From assembly GCF_015218165.1 (NCBI RefSeq), contig NZ_CP048659.1, positions 1,674,001 to 1,738,000 of the forward strand: 64,000 nucleotides of DNA, in the 5' to 3' direction. The position numbers were made by a program, and so were the translations under genes. The DNA comes from Acinetobacter piscicola (GTDB taxonomy: Bacteria > Pseudomonadota > Gammaproteobacteria > Pseudomonadales > Moraxellaceae). Below the pieces are notes generated by a model. It did no database searches. It was not told where the DNA came from and saw only the letters and a list, made by a program, of their open reading frames with translations. This document shows, in pieces, positions 48,300-57,652 of this stretch (position 1 is the stretch's first letter; each line of letters starts with the position of its first letter).

Positions 48300-48584
48300 A
48301 TGAAATTTAAATTAGCACTTGCGACACTTCTAATTGCTCCACTTGCATTGACTGCATGTTCTAAACAAGAAAAAGCACCTGCTGCTGAACAAGGTACAGC
48401 GTCTGCTGCTGTCGCAACTGATACAGCATCAGAAACAGTCACAGCAGAACAACAAGCTGCTATTGATGCATTGGATCAACCTGTTTTAGATGAAAAAAAT
48501 ACAGACGTTCCTGCTGAAAAAGCCAATGCACCTGCAGATGCAGCAACACCTGAAGCTGCGGAAGCACCTGCAAAAGCTCAATAA
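48300..48584 (+). CDS. Small alanine-rich lipoprotein
   Basis: A 94-residue lipoprotein. Lipobox LTAC with Cys20 after a signal MKFKLALATLLIAPLA. The mature part is very rich in Ala, Glu, Pro and Thr with low complexity (PAEKANAPADAATPEAAEAPAKAQ is split into Ala/Pro blocks) and is probably disordered. Start ATG at 48300, not the overlapping GTG at 48297. Function unknown. Sits between pgk and fba, with its own terminator. Confidence 0.75.
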   Translation: MKFKLALATLLIAPLALTACSKQEKAPAAEQGTASAAVATDTASETVTAEQQAAIDALDQPVLDEKNTDVPAEKANAPADAATPEAAEAPAKAQ

Positions 48585-48610
48585 TTTAAATCGCTTTGTT
48601 GTTATTTGTT

Positions 48611-48640
48611 AAAAGCCCCTGCATTTGCAGGGCTTTTTTT
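48611..48640 (+). terminator. Terminator of the small lipoprotein gene
   Basis: Stem with GCCC(C)TGC / GCAGGGC and a following T run; one bulged base. Confidence 0.75.
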
Positions 48641-48714
48641 TGAAATAGTCAATATTGTTGCTGAATTGAAACAAATCACAGGGTAGAATATGCCACATTA
48701 CCTGGGAGGATATT

Positions 48715-49752
48715 ATGGCTCTTATTTCATTGCGCCAGCTCTTGGATCATGCCGGTGAACACAATTACGGCGTTCCAGCGTTTAACGTAAACAACTTAGA
48801 ACAAATGCGTGCAATCATGTTAGCCGCAGATGAAACAAATTCACCTGTAATCGTGCAAGCTTCGGCAGGTGCGCGTAAATATGCAGGTGCTCCATTCTTA
48901 CGTCACCTTATTTTGGCAGCGATTGAAGAATGGCCACATATTCCAGTGGTAATGCATCAAGACCATGGTACAGACCCTGATGTCTGTCAGCGTTCAATCC
49001 AATTGGGCTTTTCATCCGTAATGATGGACGGTTCTTTGGGTGCAGATGGTAAAACACCAACAACTTATGAATATAACGTTGATGTGACTCGTCGTACAGT
49101 TCAAATGGCACATGCATGTGGTGTTTCTGTTGAGGGTGAAATTGGTTGTTTGGGTAGCCTTGAAACAGGTATGGCGGGTGAAGAAGATGGCGTAGGCGCA
49201 GAAGGCGTACTTGACCATTCACAACTTCTCACTTCTGTTGAAGAAGCTCGTAGCTTTGTTGCCGATACGAATGTTGATGCGCTTGCAATTGCTGTAGGTA
49301 CTTCACACGGTGCGTACAAATTTACACGTCCACCTACAGGCGACATTTTGGCAATTGACCGTATTAAAGAAATTCATGCGGCACTTCCAAATACACACCT
49401 TGTGATGCATGGTTCAAGCTCTGTGCCACAAGAATGGTTGGCTGTGATTAACCAATATGGCGGCGACATCAAAGAAACTTATGGTGTTCCTGTTGAACAA
49501 TTGGTTGAAGCGATCAAACACGGTGTACGTAAAATCAACATCGATACAGACTTACGTTTAGCATCTACAGGCGCAATGCGTCGCATGATGGCTGAACAAC
49601 CAAGTGAATTTGACCCACGTAAATTCTTTGCAAAAACTGTAGATGCAATGAAACAAATCTGTGTAGACCGTTATACAGCATTTGGCACAGCAGGCAATGC
49701 AGACAAAATTCGTCCAATTTCTTTAGAGAAAATGGTTGAACGTTATAAATAA
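48715..49752 (+). CDS. fba: Class II fructose-bisphosphate aldolase
   Basis: A 345-residue zinc-dependent aldolase of the CbbA/Fba class II, Calvin-type subgroup. The zinc-site HQDHG (residues about 81-85) and the conserved [51 protein letters not shown] and [11 protein letters not shown] are present. RBS GGGAGG. Strong terminator follows. Glycolysis/gluconeogenesis. Confidence 0.96.
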   Translation: MALISLRQLLDHAGEHNYGVPAFNVNNLEQMRAIMLAADETNSPVIVQASAGARKYAGAPFLRHLILAAIEEWPHIPVVMHQDHGTDPDVCQRSIQLGFSSVMMDGSLGADGKTPTTYEYNVDVTRRTVQMAHACGVSVEGEIGCLGSLETGMAGEEDGVGAEGVLDHSQLLTSVEEARSFVADTNVDALAIAVGTSHGAYKFTRPPTGDILAIDRIKEIHAALPNTHLVMHGSSSVPQEWLAVINQYGGDIKETYGVPVEQLVEAIKHGVRKINIDTDLRLASTGAMRRMMAEQPSEFDPRKFFAKTVDAMKQICVDRYTAFGTAGNADKIRPISLEKMVERYK

Positions 49753-49773
49753 TTCATATTGAATGATTTATAA

Positions 49774-49805
49774 AAAAAGCCCACTAAGTTTTAGTGGGCT
49801 TTTTA
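49774..49805 (+). terminator. Terminator of fba
   Basis: Stem AAAAAGCCCACTAA / TTAGTGGGCTTTTT with a 4-nt loop. Confidence 0.92.
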
Positions 49806-49835
49806 TTGAATTAAACATGGGATGAAAGGATCGTA

Positions 49836-50687
49836 ATGGAGCTTATTTTTTCAGCAGCCTTGTGTAGTGTACTGGTGTCGATCCTGCTTAAAATTGCAAA
49901 GAACAAAGGTTATGATGCCTTGCAAATGATCACATGGAATTATGCCATTGCCAGTGTGTTGGGTTATTTATGGTTTAAGCCTGATTTTGCCCATATTTCT
50001 ATTGCACAAACGCCGTGGTGGTTGATTGTTGTATTGGGAATGGTGTTACCCAGTATTTTTCTATGTCTTGCTAAATCATTACATACTGTTGGTATTCTTA
50101 AAACCGAAATTGCACAGCGTTTATCGGTGGTTTTATCTTTATTCGCTGCATATTTTTTCTTTCAAGAACAATTTAACCTGTTAAAAATCATCGGTGTTGT
50201 ACTTGGGATTGGGGCAGTATTGTGCTTGATTGTTTCAAAATCTACATCAGATGTATCGCCAACCACTAAGCAGGGCATATTTTATCTGCTTAGTGTATGG
50301 ATGGGCTATGCCTTAGTCGATATCTTACTGAAATATACAAGTAGTTTAGGTTTACAGTTTGCAGTCACTTTAAACTTGATGTTTATCTTTGCATTTGTCT
50401 GTTCAGTACTTTATTTGCTGTTTAAAAAAGCACAATGGCAAACAAAAAATATTTTGGCTGGGGCAGTTTTAGGGATCTTGAACTTTGCCAATATTGCACT
50501 TTATGTCAAAGCACACATTTTATTGAAAGATTCTCCTGCGGTTGTATTTGCAGGGATGAATATTTTGGTGGTGTTATTTGGTGTGATTGCAGGGTTATTG
50601 ATTTTTAAAGAAAAATTAAAAGGACTGACAGTATTGGGTTTGATTTTTGGTTTAGTCGGTGTGGTATGTTTGGCTTTAGCGATTTAA
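49836..50687 (+). CDS. DMT/EamA-family transporter
   Basis: A 283-residue inner-membrane protein with about ten helices and an internal duplication typical of the EamA/DMT family. The end is FKEKLKGLTVLGLIFGLVGVVCLALAI; the first half has FQEQFNLLKIIGVVLGIGAVLCL. Substrate unknown (amino acids, metabolites). Monocistronic. Confidence 0.8.
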   Translation: MELIFSAALCSVLVSILLKIAKNKGYDALQMITWNYAIASVLGYLWFKPDFAHISIAQTPWWLIVVLGMVLPSIFLCLAKSLHTVGILKTEIAQRLSVVLSLFAAYFFFQEQFNLLKIIGVVLGIGAVLCLIVSKSTSDVSPTTKQGIFYLLSVWMGYALVDILLKYTSSLGLQFAVTLNLMFIFAFVCSVLYLLFKKAQWQTKNILAGAVLGILNFANIALYVKAHILLKDSPAVVFAGMNILVVLFGVIAGLLIFKEKLKGLTVLGLIFGLVGVVCLALAI

Positions 50688-50813
50688 AGAATTACATTTA
50701 AATCATGTAAATGTTTTGCAATACAGTCATAGAAATATCATTTTATCATCATAAAAATTTAAACTACATAGCGGAAAATAGGCGAGAGCTTTCTTTACAA
50801 TGGTATGTGTGCC

Positions 50814-51416
50814 ATGAACCAAGATCTATTTTCCACACTTTATGCATCACTTTATCAAAATCAAGTACAGCTCATTCCTTTACGTGAGGAACATGAGCAG
50901 GCGTTGATCGAGGTGAGTCAAGATGGTCGGTTATGGGAACTACACTATACTTCGGCACCACATTATTTAGAAATGAAGGCATATATAGAAAAAGCTTTAA
51001 CTCAAAAAGCTCAAGGCTTGCGTATTCCTTTTGTGGTGATGGATCAGCGTGCAGGTCGAATTGTAGGAACAACCAGTTTTCGAGATTTTGATTGGGCTGT
51101 GCGCCGAGTAGAAATCGGTTATACGTGGTATGCACAATCTGTGCAACGTAGCCATATCAATACCAATTGTAAATTTTTACTTTTACAACATGCTTTTGAA
51201 GTTCTACAAGCAAATTCGGTGATTTTAAGAACGGACATTCTTAACCTAAAAAGCCAAAAAGCGATTGAACGAATTGGAGCAAAACGTGATGGCGTTTTAC
51301 GTCAGGATGCTTTAAGAAAAGATGGTTCAATTCGAGATACGGTAATGTTTAGTATCGTGCGTGATGAGTGGGTAGAAGTGAAAAAACATGTGAACCAACT
51401 ACTTACTAGAAAATAA
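50814..51416 (+). CDS. GNAT-family N-acetyltransferase (RimJ/RimL-like)
   Basis: A 200-residue acetyltransferase. Core pattern is IGTTSFRDFDWAVRRVEIGYTWYAQSVQRSHINTNCKFLLLQHAF (motif A region) and ILRTDILNLKSQKAIERIGAKRDGVLR. It resembles RimJ/RimL amino-terminal acetyltransferases, but the substrate could be small. Chosen start ATG 50814; an ATG three codons upstream is also possible, and neither has a strong Shine-Dalgarno. Confidence 0.8.
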   Translation: MNQDLFSTLYASLYQNQVQLIPLREEHEQALIEVSQDGRLWELHYTSAPHYLEMKAYIEKALTQKAQGLRIPFVVMDQRAGRIVGTTSFRDFDWAVRRVEIGYTWYAQSVQRSHINTNCKFLLLQHAFEVLQANSVILRTDILNLKSQKAIERIGAKRDGVLRQDALRKDGSIRDTVMFSIVRDEWVEVKKHVNQLLTRK

Positions 51417-51441
51417 TCACAAAATAAAAAGCTTTGGTTTA

Positions 51442-51996
51442 TTAACAACTGTCTAAATGCAAACGGTGTTTGCCACAGTGAATACATTGAAACAAATAAG
51501 CACTGAAATCACTGTCTATAGTTAAATGATGTTGTATCCATTCTAATGGAATATTTGAATTTTCAATATCTTCAAGAACTTCATGCAAAATGGGGTGTAA
51601 TAACTTACTAGTAGCATAATTGATGAATTGACATGGTTCATCACAGTGTATAAGCCAAACTTGTTGTTGCCAACTGGCATAACTTGGTGTGCGATGACAG
51701 ATTTGATCTACAAACTCATCTGTAATGGGGTATAAAACATTCACGATTTCATCGTCATCAATAAACTCGGTATTTTCAATGCCCATATCATCATTAAATG
51801 ACCCTTGATAAAGCTTCGCGGCTGCACCATTTTCAATACACCATGGGCAAATATAATCTGGTGTATCTATGCTATAAAAAGAGCAGTTGTATTTTAACTC
51901 TCGTTTTTCATGACAAATTGAGCAAATTCCATCTTCTTTTTCAAAGATATTTAGTATGTAAGCATTGGGATGGTACTTAAAGTGAGGATAATTCAT
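51442..51996 (-). CDS. CbrC family protein (UPF0167)
   Basis: A 184-residue protein with two or three zinc knuckles: CSICHEKRELKYNCSFY, YICPWCIENGAAAKLY, and a C-terminal CIHCGKHRLHLDSC. These are CbrC/UPF0167 hallmarks. The family (CbrC, colicin tolerance-related in E. coli) has an unclear role. First in a stretch of four minus-strand genes of uncertain function. Confidence 0.88.
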   Translation of the reverse strand: MNYPHFKYHPNAYILNIFEKEDGICSICHEKRELKYNCSFYSIDTPDYICPWCIENGAAAKLYQGSFNDDMGIENTEFIDDDEIVNVLYPITDEFVDQICHRTPSYASWQQQVWLIHCDEPCQFINYATSKLLHPILHEVLEDIENSNIPLEWIQHHLTIDSDFSAYLFQCIHCGKHRLHLDSC

Positions 51997-52039
51997 GGTT
52001 TAATTCTTTGAATATAAATAGAATAATAGAAGTGTTGTA

Positions 52040-53080
52040 TTAACAATAAAAAGCTTCTCGAAAACTGTCTATTAACTCAGGTGGCACACGGGTCGTTTGC
52101 CCATTAGTACGCATAAAAATTTCACCTTTATAATATAATGGTCGATCAGCTTTATGACATTTAAACACTAAAATGGTTTTTCCTTGTATTTGAATATCTT
52201 CAAGTGTCGAATAAATATTAGAAATTTTATGACTTTCATGCGCGAGTTTGTCAATCAAACTACGTTTCATCAAGTCTAAAGAATTATTAAAAAAATCCTG
52301 CATTTCTTGTTCTATTCCCACGATTTTTAAATCATCAGCAACCCCAATAAAGACATAACCATTTCGTGTATTCATAAATGCAAAACAAGCTTTAACCCAA
52401 CGATCAGATTTACGATTGGTTAATAGGTCAGTAGTACGTTCTTTAAATTCAACGCATTGATTTTCTCCAAGATGAATTAAGTTGAGATAATAATCAATAT
52501 GTGATTTTTGTTGATACTGTTTAAGTATATTTTTAATTTTGTCTAAGGATGTATAAGCGACTACGGTTTCAAGATTGTGAATATTATGCCACAGGTCAAC
52601 CAGTTTGATTTTATGCTCAATACAAACATCTGAATCTGCTAAAAAATCAAAACTTTGATTTAAAACCTTTAAAATTTCACTATAGATCTCATGGCTATGG
52701 ATCGGAATTGAGATTTTATTCAAGGTTTCTTTTAGTCGTTCAATTTTTCTATGAAACTCAAAAGGCTCTTGATAAAAACTTAAATATTTAAACTCATTTA
52801 AAATATGTTCATAGGGGCGGTGGAAAGAAGCAGGAAAAAGTTGTTTAGGTGGAGTGTCGATATATTTTTCTATTTTTTGAAAATAATATTTCAGTGTGGA
52901 ATATTTTAAAGATTGATAAATATTAATTTCAAATTTTTCTGAAAGCTCTTTGGTGGTATAGGACTGAAAAAATAATAAAGTTTGGATTTCTTTATAGCTA
53001 GTGGGGTAGTCGTGCCAATGGGTTTCTAAAAACTCATTAAAGTTTTTAAATTTATTGGTGATATATGTGTTTAAATCCAT
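52040..53080 (-). CDS. AlbA_2/Schlafen-type ATP-binding domain protein
   Basis: A 346-residue protein from ATG 53080 (AAGG 7 nt upstream). The C-terminal 130 residues carry the AlbA_2/Schlafen core: GENQCVEFKE, MNTRNGYVFIGVADDLKIVGIEQE, and IFMRTNGQTTRVPPELI. The N-terminal 190 residues are helical with no family I can name, and may be the effector or sensing part. Such proteins may act in nucleic-acid binding, regulation or defence. The gene is AT-rich and looks accessory. Confidence 0.78.
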   Translation of the reverse strand: MDLNTYITNKFKNFNEFLETHWHDYPTSYKEIQTLLFFQSYTTKELSEKFEINIYQSLKYSTLKYYFQKIEKYIDTPPKQLFPASFHRPYEHILNEFKYLSFYQEPFEFHRKIERLKETLNKISIPIHSHEIYSEILKVLNQSFDFLADSDVCIEHKIKLVDLWHNIHNLETVVAYTSLDKIKNILKQYQQKSHIDYYLNLIHLGENQCVEFKERTTDLLTNRKSDRWVKACFAFMNTRNGYVFIGVADDLKIVGIEQEMQDFFNNSLDLMKRSLIDKLAHESHKISNIYSTLEDIQIQGKTILVFKCHKADRPLYYKGEIFMRTNGQTTRVPPELIDSFREAFYC

Positions 53081-53262
53081 CACACACCTTTTCCTTGACT
53101 GTATGGTGTTTTGTATTTTCAACAAATATGTCAACAGACTATTTATATCACCTTATGTATAAGTGATTTATATTTAGAAATAAAGATGTGGTGTTATTTT
53201 GTGCTCTAAAATTGTTAGAAAATATAGCAAATATTTCACTTTGGTGAATTAAGCGATTTATA

Positions 53263-53970
53263 TCAGCTCTGTACAACAAATCCAAATAAGCCACATAGGC
53301 TTCCATTTTTAGTCAGTCCAATGATAAGTCTTGGCAGAACACAACCTGTAATGATGGTTCCTTTTGGATAATTATCCGAATTAATTTGTTCTAAAAGTGT
53401 TGAGTCGCCAATCCGAACACATGCACAATCGATAAAATCTTTTTGTGATGTAAACCATTGCATCATTTTATGCCAAGTATGGAAATAGTCAGGTGACGAT
53501 TCTTCACCATCTTGTTCAACTTCTTGCCACCATGTTGTATTTGTCGCTAACGGTTCAGTCGTAATCGTTGCCAATGGAAAAATAGTATTTGCAAAATAAT
53601 CTAAAATTAGTTCAGGTGTGATATAGCGTGTCGAGGTCGCTTGAGATTGAACAATATAAAAATTTTTAAAATAATCTCCTGAGTTTGAACCCATACCCAC
53701 TTCAGTATTTTGCATCAAATGAGTGATTTCTAAGCTGAGTTTTTGGCACAACTTAAGTTCGTTATTATTAATAGTGTGATCTAGTGGATTGCTTCGTTTG
53801 GAAATTGTTCCATCATTATAAACGATAGTCTGTTGGGAAAGAATATTATTTGGCCATTCATCTTGTGCGGAACCTACATCATAATTTTGCATACATTCTG
53901 ATAAAATTTGAGTTCTTTCTAAGCTGATTTTTAATTTTTCATTCACTGTTGTTTTCTCACTTATTTTCAA
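53263..53970 (-). CDS. Hypothetical protein, operon partner of the next gene
   Basis: A 235-residue protein with no signal peptide. The only starts are TTG at 53970 or GTG at 53946; the TTG is just 6 bases after the upstream gene's stop, so coupling is likely. Features include ERTQILSECMQNYDVGSAQDEWP, TTWWQEVEQDGEESSP and FIDCACVRIGDS. I do not recognise a family. Follows the LprI-like gene on the minus strand. Confidence 0.55.
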   Translation of the reverse strand: MKISEKTTVNEKLKISLERTQILSECMQNYDVGSAQDEWPNNILSQQTIVYNDGTISKRSNPLDHTINNNELKLCQKLSLEITHLMQNTEVGMGSNSGDYFKNFYIVQSQATSTRYITPELILDYFANTIFPLATITTEPLATNTTWWQEVEQDGEESSPDYFHTWHKMMQWFTSQKDFIDCACVRIGDSTLLEQINSDNYPKGTIITGCVLPRLIIGLTKNGSLCGLFGFVVQS

Positions 53971-53976
53971 GTTAAA

Positions 53977-54624
53977 TCAATCATACAAACGATAAACTCC
54001 AGTAAAACGTTCACACCCTTTTTGCTCTGTTTTAATCGTTAAAATCGCTTTTTGAAAATTCATTTGATATTTACAATCATGTTCATTGTCCACAATCTCA
54101 TTTTTTTTATCGGGTGTCGTATAAGCAAGTAGGGGAATACTTTGTTTTTCTTTGTGATTATTTGGATTGCGATAAGCCAATCCTTCAATTTTAATACGAT
54201 CTTTACTGAGTTGATGCACTTGAATATGAACAGGTTGTTTAGATATTTCCCCTTGTTCATATTTGATAAAGTGTTGCGTTAAACTTTGATTCATCGACGT
54301 ATAAAAATTTAAATCTTCAAGGCGCAAATCGAATTGTTGCTTAAAACAGTCCGTATTTTTACATTGTTGAACCTGCTTAAACCACAATTGGTTGGTATCA
54401 TCAATTAAACGGATGGGTGCATCTGTGACTAAATATGCGGTCAGATATTTTTCATTCAATTCATCACGCAATGTTTCAAATGTTGAACTACATATTTTTG
54501 TGTTTTTGCCTGTTTGTGTTTGATCGCATTGCACAGGAATGGCGTACACGGCAGCGCATATTCCATAAAGAAATAGGCCTGAAATTAAGCTTTTAATAGG
54601 ATTAAATTCTGTATTCAACAGCAT
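53977..54624 (-). CDS. Secreted protein, LprI/DUF1311-like N-terminal half
   Basis: A 215-residue protein with a signal peptide (ends near VYAIPVQCDQ). The N-terminal region has the spacing of the DUF1311/LprI family: CDQTQTGKNTKICSSTFETLRDELNEKYLTAY, then NQLWFKQVQQCKNTDCFKQQFDLRLEDL. LprI-type domains in some bacteria inhibit lysozyme. The C-terminal half is beta-rich with two further Cys. Lysozyme inhibition is a family-based guess. Confidence 0.65.
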   Translation of the reverse strand: MLLNTEFNPIKSLISGLFLYGICAAVYAIPVQCDQTQTGKNTKICSSTFETLRDELNEKYLTAYLVTDAPIRLIDDTNQLWFKQVQQCKNTDCFKQQFDLRLEDLNFYTSMNQSLTQHFIKYEQGEISKQPVHIQVHQLSKDRIKIEGLAYRNPNNHKEKQSIPLLAYTTPDKKNEIVDNEHDCKYQMNFQKAILTIKTEQKGCERFTGVYRLYD

Positions 54625-54724
54625 GATCGCTTATACTTTCACAATGTTTGCATCCGTACTATACGAATTCGAAAGTACGAATACAAGATGATTTAACTTA
54701 AAAATCTGTATAAAGGAGCTGAAA

Positions 54725-55216
54725 ATGATCATACCAATTCGCATTGGACAAGGAATGGATGTACATGCTTTTGAGGAAGGTGATTTTGTGACTTTAGCAG
54801 GGATTCAAATTCCGCATACACAAGGTTTGAAAGCACATTCTGATGGTGATGTGGTGTTACATGCTTTATGTGATGCATTATTGGGTGCTTTAGCACTAGG
54901 TGATATTGGTCAACATTTCCCTGATACAGATCCAGAGTTTGAAGGTGCTGATAGCCGTAAGTTGCTTAAACATGTATATCAACTTATTTTAGATCGTGGC
55001 TATGTACTCAATAATGCTGATATTACTGTGGCATGCGAGCGTCCAAAATTAGCAAAACATAATTTAGCAATGCGTCAAAGTATTGCAGATGTATTAGATG
55101 TTGATGTGACGCAGATCAGTGTTAAAGCCACCACCACTGAACAATTAGGCTTTACAGGGCGTCAGGAAGGAATTTTATCGACTGCGACGGTGTTGATTAG
55201 TCATCACAGTAAATAA
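54725..55216 (+). CDS. ispF: 2-C-methyl-D-erythritol 2,4-cyclodiphosphate synthase
   Basis: A 163-residue enzyme of the MEP isoprenoid pathway. The metal motif is GQGMDVHAFEEGD, the second is KAHSDGDVVLHALCDALLGALALGDIGQHFPDTD, and the C-terminus is TTEQLGFTGRQEGI. Full length. RBS GGAG. Usually paired with ispD, which is not adjacent here. Confidence 0.97.
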   Translation: MIIPIRIGQGMDVHAFEEGDFVTLAGIQIPHTQGLKAHSDGDVVLHALCDALLGALALGDIGQHFPDTDPEFEGADSRKLLKHVYQLILDRGYVLNNADITVACERPKLAKHNLAMRQSIADVLDVDVTQISVKATTTEQLGFTGRQEGILSTATVLISHHSK

Positions 55217-55225
55217 TGTTAAAAA

Positions 55226-55260
55226 TTGCTGAAATAGAGATCGATGCTTTATTTCAGCAA
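55226..55260 (+). terminator. Terminator-like hairpin after ispF
   Basis: Stem TTGCTGAAATA / TATTTCAGCAA, 11 bp perfect, 13-nt loop. AT-rich, weak T tract. Confidence 0.55.
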
Positions 55261-55270
55261 AATACGCAGA

Positions 55271-55821
55271 TTAATGTTGCCAAAAACCTGCAATGATTCG
55301 ATGCGTGTGTTGATGTTGAAATAAATATAATGCGCCATAAGCAAAAATATATGAACCTTGTAAGGTTGAATCTAAATCATAGTCTTCATCGATTTGCAAA
55401 TAAAACACATAATCTTGTTGGAGATGCTCAAAATAATAGGCATTATCTTGGATTAATTTTGGCCGTTCTGAATAAGTAATAAAGTTAAATTGAGACTTTT
55501 TAACACTTTTCAAAGGGCTCAAATAGCTTTTACGTAGATTGGGAAGGCAGAAAGCAACGGCATTTCCTTCAGGTGAAGCATCATGTTCAAAAACTTCAAT
55601 AGCAATATCGGGGAAAATTTGCTGATCAATCCGAGTATTAAAATCGTTGTGCACAAAGATACTTAAATATTTTTCAGGATTTCTTTTTTTTGAACGCTTA
55701 AATAGAAGCGATAATCTTCAAACGAGGACAATTTGTCTGCCAGAATGGCTGGAGGACAACCACCAATCCAACCGATTGCATCAGTTGGATGGTCATCATG
55801 GATTTTGGAGACGAAATTCAT
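55271..55821 (-). pseudogene. DUF1963-like gene interrupted by a frameshift at a run of eight A
   Basis: Read on the minus strand, a frame starts at ATG 55821 (52 codons, MNFVSKIHDDHPTDAIGWIG...) and stops at 55663, just after a run of eight A (plus-strand T run 55684-55691). Adding one A makes it run into the next frame (RNPEKYLSIFVHND...), which continues to 55271. Together they give about 180 residues resembling DUF1963/YwqG-like proteins (GWIGGCPPAIL, then YVFYLQIDEDYD, YIFAYGALYLFQH). The ATG overlaps the stop of the upstream phosphatase gene. Whether this is a real frameshift, a phase-variable switch or a sequencing error cannot be told here. Confidence 0.75.
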
Positions 55822-56345
55822 TAAGCAAAATGGTCAGCATGCATCAAGGAATGTTGCAAATCCAAAGTGGATTTACGACCTTGTAATTGTAAACTGACAG
55901 CATGAATGAGTCCTGTCCACGTTTCATTGGGCTGCCAAATTTCATGCATCAACTCTTGAGCTGTAGGCATGTCCATATCCATAAAATACTGGCGATATAA
56001 ATACATTAAGCTGCTGACACGCATATTTTTAGCACAGTGTACCCAAACGATTTTTTCTTGTACCAAATGTGCGACCAGATCCAAAACAAATAAGCATTGA
56101 TCGTCAGCTGGCGTATCCCAAGAGATCGGAATTTGAATATAATTTAACCCAAGTTCAGCACAAATTTTATCTTCATGTTCGAGATGTGGATTTGCATCTG
56201 TAAAAGCGAGATTAATGATGGTATCTACACCATATTCTTTAATCTGTTTCAATTGTTCAGTATTAGGTTGTCCTGAAGTGAATAAGTGTTCATGGACAAA
56301 CTGAAAGTTTGCGATTTGACTGAGTTCTTGTTCAAGTTCGTTCAT
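55821..56345 (-). CDS. PTP/DSP-like protein phosphatase
   Basis: A 174-residue protein with the phosphatase loop WVHCAKNMRVSS (His-Cys-x5-Arg) and an upstream Asp-containing loop (SWDTPADDQ). It resembles beta-lactamase-hydrolase-like phosphatase / DUF442 types. Its stop overlaps the start of the next gene by one base (TAATG), which suggests coupled expression with the broken DUF1963-like gene. Start at ATG 56345; a frame 13 codons longer is less likely. Confidence 0.8.
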   Translation of the reverse strand: MNELEQELSQIANFQFVHEHLFTSGQPNTEQLKQIKEYGVDTIINLAFTDANPHLEHEDKICAELGLNYIQIPISWDTPADDQCLFVLDLVAHLVQEKIVWVHCAKNMRVSSLMYLYRQYFMDMDMPTAQELMHEIWQPNETWTGLIHAVSLQLQGRKSTLDLQHSLMHADHFA

Positions 56346-56382
56346 AGCATTCTGACAGGTAAAATATAATGACATCATAAAC

Positions 56383-56413
56383 AAAAAACGCCATCTATGT
56401 AGATGACGTTTTT
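56383..56413 (-). terminator. Terminator of the DAHP synthase gene
   Basis: Hairpin AAAAACG(C)CATCTA / TAGATG(A)CGTTTTT, one mismatch, between the synthase stop and the next gene start. Confidence 0.75.
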
Positions 56414-56420
56414 GGCTAAA

Positions 56421-57512
56421 TTAACGATTTGGCAATATTTCTTTTAAAGCCGCATCCATTTCAAGCAAGGTTTTTTCAGTGGTTTCCCAGTCGATACAAC
56501 CATCTGTGACAGATTTACCATATTCTAGGTCACATAGGTTTTCTGGAATGTCTTGGCGACCACCTTTAAGGTGGCTTTCAACCATAATGCCGACAATCGA
56601 CTTATTACCATCAAGAATTTGCTCTGTGATGTTTTTGAGTACCAAGGGTTGTAAGTATGGGTCTTTATTTGAGTTTGCATGACTGGCATCAATCATGATT
56701 TTGTTGCTGACTTTGGCTTTAGCTAAAGCATTCTCAGCTTCCGCAACCGAACCTGCATCATAGTTTGGTTTACCATTACCACCACGTAATACCACGTGTG
56801 CATATGGGTTACCTTTGGTGCGAATGATAGAGACTTGACCTTGATCATTCAAACCTAAGAAACTATGACCATGTTTTACTGATTGCATTGCATTGGTTGC
56901 AACCGTTAAACCACCATCTGTACCATTTTTAAAACCAACAGGTGAAGATAAACCTGAAGACATTTCACGGTGAGTTTGGCTTTCAGTGGTACGTGCACCA
57001 ATGGCTGACCATGAAATTAAATCTTGGTAATACTGGGGTGAGTTTGGATCAAGTGCTTCAGTGGCACATGGCAAACCTTTTTCATTTAGTTCAACCAAGA
57101 GCTTACGACCAAGACGTAGACCTTTTTCGATATTAAAAGAGTCATTCATGTCTGGGTCATTGATCAGACCTTTCCAACCGACAGTCGTACGTGGTTTTTC
57201 AAAGTAAACACGCATGATGATATAGAGTGTATCTTTAACTTTTTCGCTCAAGACTTTGAGACGATCAGCATATTCATGTGCTGCTTTTGTATCATGAATT
57301 GAACATGGTCCAATCACAACAAAAAGACGTTTATCATTGCCATTTAAAATATTGCGGACAGTGTCACGACCGTGAAGTACAGTTTGATAAGCAGTTTCTG
57401 TTAATGGTAATTCTGCTTTTAATTCTGCTGGAGTTACAAGTGGTTGAATGCTTTGTACATTCACATCATCAATATCTGATTGAGTAATAGGATTAGACTG
57501 TTGTGTATTCAT
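56421..57512 (-). CDS. aroG: 3-deoxy-7-phosphoheptulonate synthase (DAHP synthase)
   Basis: A class I AroFGH-type enzyme beginning aromatic amino acid synthesis from PEP and erythrose-4-phosphate. It has VVIGPCSIHD, MRVYFEKPRTTVGWKGLINDP, EALDPNSPQYYQDLISWSAIGARTTESQTHRE, GLSSPVGFKNGTDG and IMIDASHANSNKDP. From ATG 57512 about 363 aa; the frame extends 8 codons upstream with no Shine-Dalgarno. The feedback inhibitor type (Phe/Tyr/Trp) cannot be told. Confidence 0.94.
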   Translation of the reverse strand: MNTQQSNPITQSDIDDVNVQSIQPLVTPAELKAELPLTETAYQTVLHGRDTVRNILNGNDKRLFVVIGPCSIHDTKAAHEYADRLKVLSEKVKDTLYIIMRVYFEKPRTTVGWKGLINDPDMNDSFNIEKGLRLGRKLLVELNEKGLPCATEALDPNSPQYYQDLISWSAIGARTTESQTHREMSSGLSSPVGFKNGTDGGLTVATNAMQSVKHGHSFLGLNDQGQVSIIRTKGNPYAHVVLRGGNGKPNYDAGSVAEAENALAKAKVSNKIMIDASHANSNKDPYLQPLVLKNITEQILDGNKSIVGIMVESHLKGGRQDIPENLCDLEYGKSVTDGCIDWETTEKTLLEMDAALKEILPNR

Positions 57513-57652
57513 TGCCGTCACTGGATATTCGATCATACAAAAGTATTTTTAGTGGTTTGAATATAACATGAATTGATTCAGGTTTTGTTTAAATAAATCA
57601 TTAAAACTTTAGTATCAATTCATAATTATTAGTTATGTATAAATGATTAATA

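Noticed and set aside
55647..55886. A plus-strand 79-aa frame near the broken DUF1963-like gene
   Set aside because: It is antisense to the first part of that gene. The minus-strand reading makes better sense as protein.
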